The notes under the pieces: generated by a model | The model's database searches: none | Told to the model about the DNA's origin: nothing | What the model saw: the letters and a program-made list of their open reading frames with translations, nothing else | Shown: piece by piece, positions 58,290 through 64,000 of the stretch | Position numbering within the stretch: the stretch's first letter is position 1 | How the letters are laid out: every line of letters starts with the position of its first letter | Assembly (NCBI GenBank): GCA_014155875.1 | Contig: JACEFZ010003464.1 | Span: 186,001-250,000, forward strand | DNA length: 64,000 nucleotides | DNA from: Cepaea nemoralis | Taxonomy: Eukaryota > Mollusca > Gastropoda > Stylommatophora > Helicidae | Direction of reading: 5' to 3' | Made by a program: the position numbers and the translations under genes

Positions 58290-59285
58290 ATATCTTATAC
58301 TCCAAGCATTGCGGCGTTGGTGATCATGTCTGTGCATAGCCTATCTCGCGTCTGCCATTCAGATTTATGCCATTGTTATACCATGCCATGTCATACTGTC
58401 GACCATCTCTATTTGTCTCCCTCTGCCTCTCCCACCCTCCAACTTTCCCGTTGTGACGACGAACTCCAATTTCCCACCCCTCCCCCTGACATGCTCAAAG
58501 ATGCGAGTAGCCAGTTCTCTTTGTAACTCTTATTTTGATATCTTTATTCCTCTGTGCATACGTCCATGGAGCTAATCAATAAAACCACATGACAGCTTCT
58601 ACATAATTCATCACTTCTAACCATCCATGATTCGCTTCCGTATATCATGATTTGGTCAATATAGCTCTTAAATTTTAACTCACCCCGATTGACCAAGATA
58701 AATTGCAGAAAATCTTGTGAAATGCGTTTGCTTGGACTATCTACATTTAACTTCCTTAATACATGTATCTTCTAGTATTAATATACCCGAATACTGAAAT
58801 GTGTTTACTTGTTACAGATACCCTAACCTACCCAAATTAGTTTTCCGTTTCACTTCCTGGTCCTAAAATAAGCAAACAGCCCGTCATGCAAGGAAGGAAA
58901 GGGGAAGAAACGTATCTTATATTCGCAGTGTGGACTCTGTCACTTATAATTCATAAATCCCCATTCATACAAGGATCGCGTCTTAGCATTGTACGTTTGT
59001 ATTATTACGAGTACATCATATGACAATCGCTGTCTATGGAGCCAGAGTGTAAAGACATCCCACAGCTGGTTTGGTGAACTGTTAGATTTACGTTCATCTC
59101 AAGCTAAGGTAAGTTATGCTAAACATTTGTTTATTAACTTCATCTTTCCTTTAGACTTGTGTCTGCTGTCCCTGAGGAAGATCACTAAGATCGAAACGTC
59201 TGATTCGTTGTGTTTTGAAACTTGTTTACATACTTGGTGGCTATTTAAGTATTATTATTTTCATGATTGCAGTTTCCCTATTCAC
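58290..59285 (+). repeat. Interspersed repeat C, copy 2
   Basis: Collinear with 21545-22560. Near the end, CTGAGGA (59172-59178), a GATC-ACTAA-GATC hairpin (59180-59192) and GAAACGTC (59193-59200) follow the layout of a hammerhead core. In copy 1 the first element is CCGAGGA. Confidence 0.78.
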
Positions 59286-59289
59286 CTCC

Positions 59290-59912
59290 ATACATATCTG
59301 TTCATCATCATCATGTGCCATGCTGAAAAGCGGGGATGTCATGTTTCTCACACGATCACCAGAGTCGTGGATCAGCTCTGTGTTCTTGTCTCGACCATAT
59401 CACGTGGCCAAGCCACCCATATATTTACTTCTCTGCCTTCGCCTTGTTCTTTTCATTTCAATCTTGCCAGTTGTCACCAAGTTCTCCAATTTCTATCTTC
59501 TCATAACATGTACAACAAAATTGTGACTGTCTATGTCTAATTTCTCTAATCAGTTTACGATTTTCATTTGTCTCCTGTAGTACTTGGTCATTGGTATTTC
59601 TGTCTGTCCATGGTATTCTTTGCATTTTCCTCAGAAACCACATTCCCACAACCATTAGATGTTTTTCAGCTTGTCTGCTCATTGTCCACGCTTCACATCC
59701 ATACAAAAGTACAGGTTCTATGTAGCACTTCAAAACATTTTCTCGTTGCAAATGACATTTTTTTTTGGTCAGTATGTTTTCCATCTTGCAAGAGACTACT
59801 TTCGTCATGGCGATTCTTGTTCTAATCTCTCTAAGGCATCTCCCATCAGATGTTGTGACTGTTCCGAGATAATTGTACCGATTCACTTGTTGAAGAATAT
59901 TCCCATTTACTT
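59290..59912 (-). mobile_element. RTE-like LINE, C-terminal half
   Basis: Minus strand: YNYLGTVTTSDGRCLREIRT, KCYIEPVLLYGCEAWTMSRQ, MWFLRKMQRIPWTDRNTNDQ, RKLIREIRHRQ, ELGDNWQD, and after a frame change RDKNTELIHDSGDRV to the stop near 59300, with a (GAT)n-like tail. Most complete copy of the family behind the fragments at 10.65, 47.6, 54.55 and 56.5 kb. The catalytic part of the reverse transcriptase is absent (5' truncation). Confidence 0.92.
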
Positions 59913-59929
59913 GTATATATATTTACTTG

Positions 59930-60108
59930 TGGTTATATATTCATTTCAGCTAAACTACGATACATCTTTTCAGTTCATGATATATAACAAACGTGAATCT
60001 AAGGAGTTGCAGGGAAAATTCCTAGCAATAAATCGTGCAACTATTTGTGTGTGTGTGTGTTGAAATATGTAGTGATCAACGATGTGTTCTAACACTATTC
60101 ATCTTGAG
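59930..60108. repeat. Interspersed repeat, copy of 16436-16640
   Basis: Shares CAGCTAAACTACGAT, GAGTTGCAG, GCAATAAATCGTGCAACTAT and CTATTCATCTTGA with 16455-16615. A short GT run (60044-60060) has expanded inside it. The hAT element begins immediately after. Confidence 0.65.
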
Positions 60109-60651
60109 TAGGGGGTAGGAAAACTACGGCCCGCGGGCCACATGCGGCACGCCAACTGATTTTAAGCGGGCCTCGAGGGCATTTAGAAATAATTTTTACT
60201 TCTTTTTTAAGGTATTTTGTTGAATTTTACAGAATTTAATGTACTGTTATGACTATTTTATCATTATTTAATAAAATTTCGAATTTTCTATTTTTATAAA
60301 CAGTCCTCGACCTTCGCAATGTAATGCTAAAATGTGAATTTATCGATTTTAATATAGAGAGAAATATTCATCAACATGTAAAAATTTCAAAAGGATGATG
60401 TTAGGAAACACAGATGTTTCTCCGGTGAATACAATGATTTATTTTGCAAGAAAATATTAAATTTTAAAGTTTTTTGCTGTTATAAATTATTTCCACATTT
60501 GAAACGTTCAAATTTATTTATTTGTTGTAGTAGTCTTGATATATTTCTGAAATTTATTCTTAGGTTATTTCTTGTTTTCCGAATATTTTATTTTCACACA
60601 CAACCGGAAGTAGGTTTTCTTTCATTAAAACAATGTGCGTCACTAAACAAA

Positions 60652-62245
60652 CGTAAGATTGAAGATAAATGCCATGTTTTTAATGATAAATGGACAACTA
60701 AGTAATGTTTTATTAAAGTTGATAGCAAATCAGTTTGCTTCTAGTGTCGTGAGTCTGTGGCTGTCTTCAAGGAGTACAATTTAAAAAGACAATATCAAAC
60801 AAAACATTCCGATTTCAGATACAATTTAACAACCGAAGAGAGGGAAGGGAAATGTCTGGAGTTGGTGAAAAATTTGAAGAAACAGCAAACTGTTGTCACT
60901 AAACAGTCTTCAATTCAAGATGCTGCAACTGAAGCTAGTCTTGTGCTGTCATACAGAATTGTAAAACAGAACAAGCCATTTTCTGATCGCGAGTTCATCA
61001 AGGGCTGTTTGCTAGATTCAGCAAACATTGTGTCAAGAACAACCAAAAAAAAAAAAAAACAAATAAAAACAACAACAGATTTGACAACATCACGGAGAAC
61101 TGTGGTCAGACGTGTTGACAAGATAAGTGACAATTTGATGCATAAACTTCAAGATGCAAGTAAACAATTTTTGTGGTACTCTCTTGCATTAGATGAGAGT
61201 ACCGATTTACATGATACTGGCCAATTATTGATATTTATACGTGGAATAAACACTTCTTTCAAACTCACTGAAGAGTTACTGAGTGTTGAGTCACTCAAAG
61301 ACACAACTACAGGCCATGATATATTCAGTGCTGTTACTAACTGTATTGAAAGAACTGGGTGGGTTTGGAACAAGATGGCAAGTGTTACAGCTGACGGAGC
61401 TCGTGCTTTGACTGGAAAAAATGTAGGTCTGGTAAAGTTGATAAATGATAATATTAAAGCAGAATATCCAGAAGAATACTCAACGTATTAAGAAGAGATA
61501 AGATCAGACATTAAGAAATCAGGACTAAAGTGGGGGTTATAGAAGCACTGGATTTTATTAGAAAGCAGCAAGTCAAATGGTTTGGCCATGCAACTAGGTT
61601 CCCTGTCAACAGCATACCACAACAAGCAATGATGTACAGACCAGAAGGAAATAGAGGAAGAGGTCGACCACGTAAACGTTGGACGGAAGGAATAGCAGAC
61701 TCCATGGGAATATCGATACATGAAGCCCATAATCGGGAACTCTCACGAAGTTTATACTTCACCTTGACACCGCAAGGTACAAGAGGAACATGATGAGATG
61801 AGATCCAGACCACACATTATTACCACTTCACTGTGTGATTCATCAAGAAAGTCTGTGTAAAACTGTTTTGAATATCAAGCATGTTATTGACCCAGTTGTC
61901 AATGCCATCAACCTCATCAGACCAAGAGGACTTAATCACAGACAGTTCAAGGCATTACTTGACGATTTGGAAACTGAACATTCCTGTGTCCTGTACCACA
62001 CCAGTGTTCGATGGCTGAGTCTCGGCAAGGTGTTGATGCGAGTGTGGGAACTCAGAAAAGAAATAGTGATGTTCCTAGAGATGAAGGACATTGAATGTGA
62101 CTTTAATACTGACATTGTCAATAAAGAGTGGAAGTTAGACTTTATGTTTGCCATTGAAATTATGGAAGAGTTAAATGAACTGAATGTCAAACTACAGGGC
62201 AATGGTGTGTTTGCACATGAAGAAACACTTAATAGGGAAAGATAA
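60652..62245 (+). pseudogene. hAT transposase, GTF2IRD2-like, broken
   Basis: Begins near KRKIEDKCHVFNDKWTTK, a BED-finger-like start (W, then VC-x-C, YNLKRQYQTKH), interrupted by in-frame stops TAA 60703 and TAG 60742. An open stretch at 60757-61491 carries RIVKQNKPFSDREFIKGCLL, FLWYSLALDESTDLHDTGQL, LLIFIRGINTSF and VTADGARALTGKNVGLVKL. It resumes at about 61810 with HCVIHQESLCKTVLNIKHV, RGLNHRQFKALL, VRWLSLGKVLMRVWELRKEI and ends at 62245. The acidic residue in SLALDES and the D in VTADGA are expected catalytic-region positions. A LINE insertion splits it, and the hAT dimerisation region is missing. Confidence 0.9.
61495..61800 (+). mobile_element. RTE-like LINE 3' end nested in the hAT transposase
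   Basis: Encodes LDFIRKQQVKWFGHATRFPV, RPEGNRGRGRPRKRWTEGIA and DSMGISIHEAHNRELSRSLY, a LINE C-terminal tail. It separates two parts of the transposase that should be adjacent. GAGATAAGATCAGAC before and GAGATGAGATCCAGAC after may be a degenerate target duplication. Confidence 0.88.
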
Positions 62246-62315
62246 CCCACACGCATAATCCAGTCCATCACTACTATAAATAGTGTGTATGGGCTACACT
62301 TGAGTTCTTCTTTCG
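62225..62315 (+). mobile_element. SINE family 3 fragment
   Basis: AATAGGGAAAGATAACCCAC, ATCCAGTCCATCACTACTA and ACACTTGAGTT match 57075-57165. It forms the broken end of the hAT. Confidence 0.72.
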
Positions 62316-62384
62316 TTCGCCTGAAATATGTTTATAACTGCAATGTTGTCTCTTGTATGAATCTAACAGTCTGTTTTTTTTTTA

Positions 62385-62530
62385 GTTCACTCAGCGGTCC
62401 ATAGAGTTTATCTTCCACTGTTGTCTCTCTAGGCCAGAAGGTTCACCTGGATATGTTGTAGTTTGGGCAATCCTGGAGTATGTGCTCTGCTGTCTGCGAC
62501 GCCAACCACATGTGCACATGGAACTCTTTC
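62385..62530 (-). mobile_element. LINE C-terminal zinc-knuckle fragment
   Basis: Minus strand reads QTAEHILQDCPNYN, WPRETTVEDKLYG, the Cys/His tail that follows RNase H in Jockey/I-type LINEs. It may belong to the family at 17960. Confidence 0.68.
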
Positions 62531-63105
62531 AAAGCGGGAGAGCGTAACAAATAAAAACCATTAATGGAAGATACGCTTTGCTCTGTAATAATGTTACGTT
62601 ACTTTAATATTCTCATCTACTTCATGACACTTGTCGAGTTTAGATGACATTTTATTACTTATATTTATGTTTTGGTTGTCCCTGTTCGTTACTCTAAATT
62701 TTACATAATGTTACATTATATTTTGTGGATATTTAACACTCTATGTTGTCTTATCTAATACCATACTATTGTTTTACGATTATAATTAGTATGATTTGTC
62801 ATTGAATATTGTAGCTCAATTACAAGTGACAGTTTAACAGACTCACCACAGTACTACAAAGGTGGAACAGTATAGCACAATACCAGCAAATAGATTAAAG
62901 TAAAGTGTTTCAACATGCACGATTCCCGTGGCAACTACGTGCGATTTATGGACTATTTCGCCCCGTAGCAAAAACATGCGTTTTATGGAACATTTCGTAA
63001 ACATTAAAGAAGAAGCTCAGGGCTTTTCAATGTGATTGTTATATACCATTTCTTCAGTTCTGTGGACCAAGAAAAATGACAGTTTTACAAAATCTGAAAT
63101 TGAAA
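62531..63105. other. AT-rich, no assignable gene
   Basis: Nothing recognisable on either strand. Confidence 0.5.
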
Positions 63106-63585
63106 AAAACCTGGCTCATAAACAGCATGTCTGGGAAACAAAACAGTTTGGCCACAAGAAATGTCACAGTCGTTTGCAAAGAACAGTGAAGGAAGGCGTG
63201 GTTCGTAGAGGAACACATCCACCAGCACGACAATGGATGCAAGAGGAACACCTTGGTCATGAACTTCATTCGAACTGGCCCGGAGTCAGTCTTTTTTTCA
63301 GCTGGTTGAGATCGATGTTCTACAAATTACCAGGGTGGTCCATTTCACTCATAACGCGCTCGCGTAGGCCTGACACTGATCTAGACCTGGTACACTGAAG
63401 CTAGTCGTGAACAATTAGTAGACAAGGGAGGAATTAGACGGAAGAGACAAAGGGAGACCAACAGAGAAGATTCTGGACAGTTTAAGATAATGCCATGACT
63501 GGCAGCACACGAGACAGAACTGGACCGACATCACCATCGAAACACAACGTAGACTTATAAGAAGGAGACGCCCTCGGAATGCATT
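63106..63585 (+). mobile_element. RTE-like LINE 3' ends, decayed
   Basis: 63110-63250 reads HKQHVWETKQFGHKKCHSRL, QRTVKEGVVRRGT and RQWMQEEHLG; 63415-63585 reads GRDKGRPTEKILDSLR and WTDITIETQRRLIRRRRPRN. Both look like LINE tails; they may be one disrupted element or two. Confidence 0.68.
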
Positions 63586-63600
63586 TTTGTTTTTTCGCAT

Positions 63601-63822
63601 ATCCTTTACAGGACATCGCTGTCAACATCAGCATCTTTCAGCTGATTGTTGATTTATTGGCAAGATTACGCTCAGTATTTTGCCATTGCTTTCTGAGCGA
63701 CCGGCTCGCATACCCCGTAAGTTACCGACGCGGAGAGGACCGCTATCGAGTCTCGCGCACGTCACGTTACTCACGAGAGTATACGGAATTACGGAGAAAG
63801 TCCAAAACTCCTAGACCAGGGA
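63601..63822 (-). mobile_element. SINE family 1, minus strand
   Basis: ATCCTTTACAGGACATCGCT, TTGGCAAGATTACGCTCAGT, TTTGCCATTGCTTTCTGAGC and a tRNA-like head. The T-rich run before it (63586-63596) is the A-rich tail on the element strand. GGAGACGCCCTCGGAATGCA (63564) and GGAGACGGCGAGAATGCATT (63821) look like a diverged target duplication. Confidence 0.88.
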
Positions 63823-64000
63823 GACGGCGAGAATGCATTAAAGGGAGTACATTTCGTTGACGGTAGTTTCTTCTTCTGCGTTCATCCGGAGTTTTTTTTT
63901 CTTTTTCGGACGTGATTGCGTTGTGTCTGTTTACAGCAGAGCTACGATACTGTGCCTTTAGGCCGAAACATTCGACTTCTCTTGGCATTTGTCGACCGGG

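Larger units (their letters stand above)
60109..62245 (+). mobile_element. hAT (Charlie-like) DNA transposon, 3'-truncated
   Basis: The left end reads GTAGGAAAACTACGGCCCGC then GGGCCACATGCGGC, the typical hAT/Charlie terminus. About 500 bases of AT-rich leader precede the transposase. The body ends abruptly at about 62236 in a SINE family 3 fragment, so the right terminus is lost. Confidence 0.85.

Overview
This is animal nuclear DNA, not microbial. Coding exons are separated by introns with GT/AG borders, most of the sequence is interspersed or tandem repeats, and there are LINEs, tRNA-headed SINEs, a hAT transposon relic and MITE-like inverted repeats. The repeat types and the lineage-specific surface-receptor-like genes fit a lophotrochozoan, perhaps a mollusc, but nothing here fixes the species.

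The only convincing protein-coding content is a small tandem gene family I do not recognise. Each complete member has an ATG exon of 155 coding bases (signal peptide plus the mature N-terminus), an intron, and one large exon. The large exon encodes a ten-cysteine ectodomain, a Ser/Thr-rich stalk, one membrane segment and a cytoplasmic tail with a nine-residue repeat. Three ATG exons are present (5917-6071; 13572-13724, frameshifted; 24034-24188) and two large exons (14588-15605, gene A; 45047-46973, gene B). All splice phases match. Gene A has 4 nonapeptide repeats and a tyrosine-motif tail. Gene B has 47 repeats and no tyrosine tail, because a 7-base deletion puts a stop inside its repeats.

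Layout. 1-2.06 kb: broken LINE, minus strand. 2.77-4.54 kb: interspersed repeat R1, second copy at 50.8-52.6 kb. 5.0-6.3 kb: orphan promoter and ATG exon. 6.3-10.2 kb: CTAAC-rich tandem arrays broken by repeat D and by an RNase H LINE fragment with target-site duplication. 10.8-13.35 kb: 41-bp minisatellite. 13.36-16.4 kb: gene A. 16.6-19.8 kb: GT-rich DNA, a 25-bp minisatellite, LINE and SINE pieces. 21.5-22.6 kb: repeat C. 22.7-47.1 kb: gene B, whose 20.9-kb intron is almost wholly a 30-bp minisatellite (about 24.7-44.2 kb). 47.6-64 kb: a graveyard of RTE-like LINEs, SINEs, repeats C and D, and a hAT transposase pseudogene carrying a nested LINE.

The main point is that one gene copy has undergone two separate tandem expansions. 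The intron 30-mers went from about four diverged units in gene A to several hundred in gene B. The coding 27-mers went from 4 to 47. Two other minisatellites here (41-bp and 34-bp units) both start from the same part of the 3' coding end of one LINE family. Parts of the long array (especially 32-41 kb and 44.5-44.9 kb) are rich in homopolymers and small indels and look like poorly polished long-read consensus.
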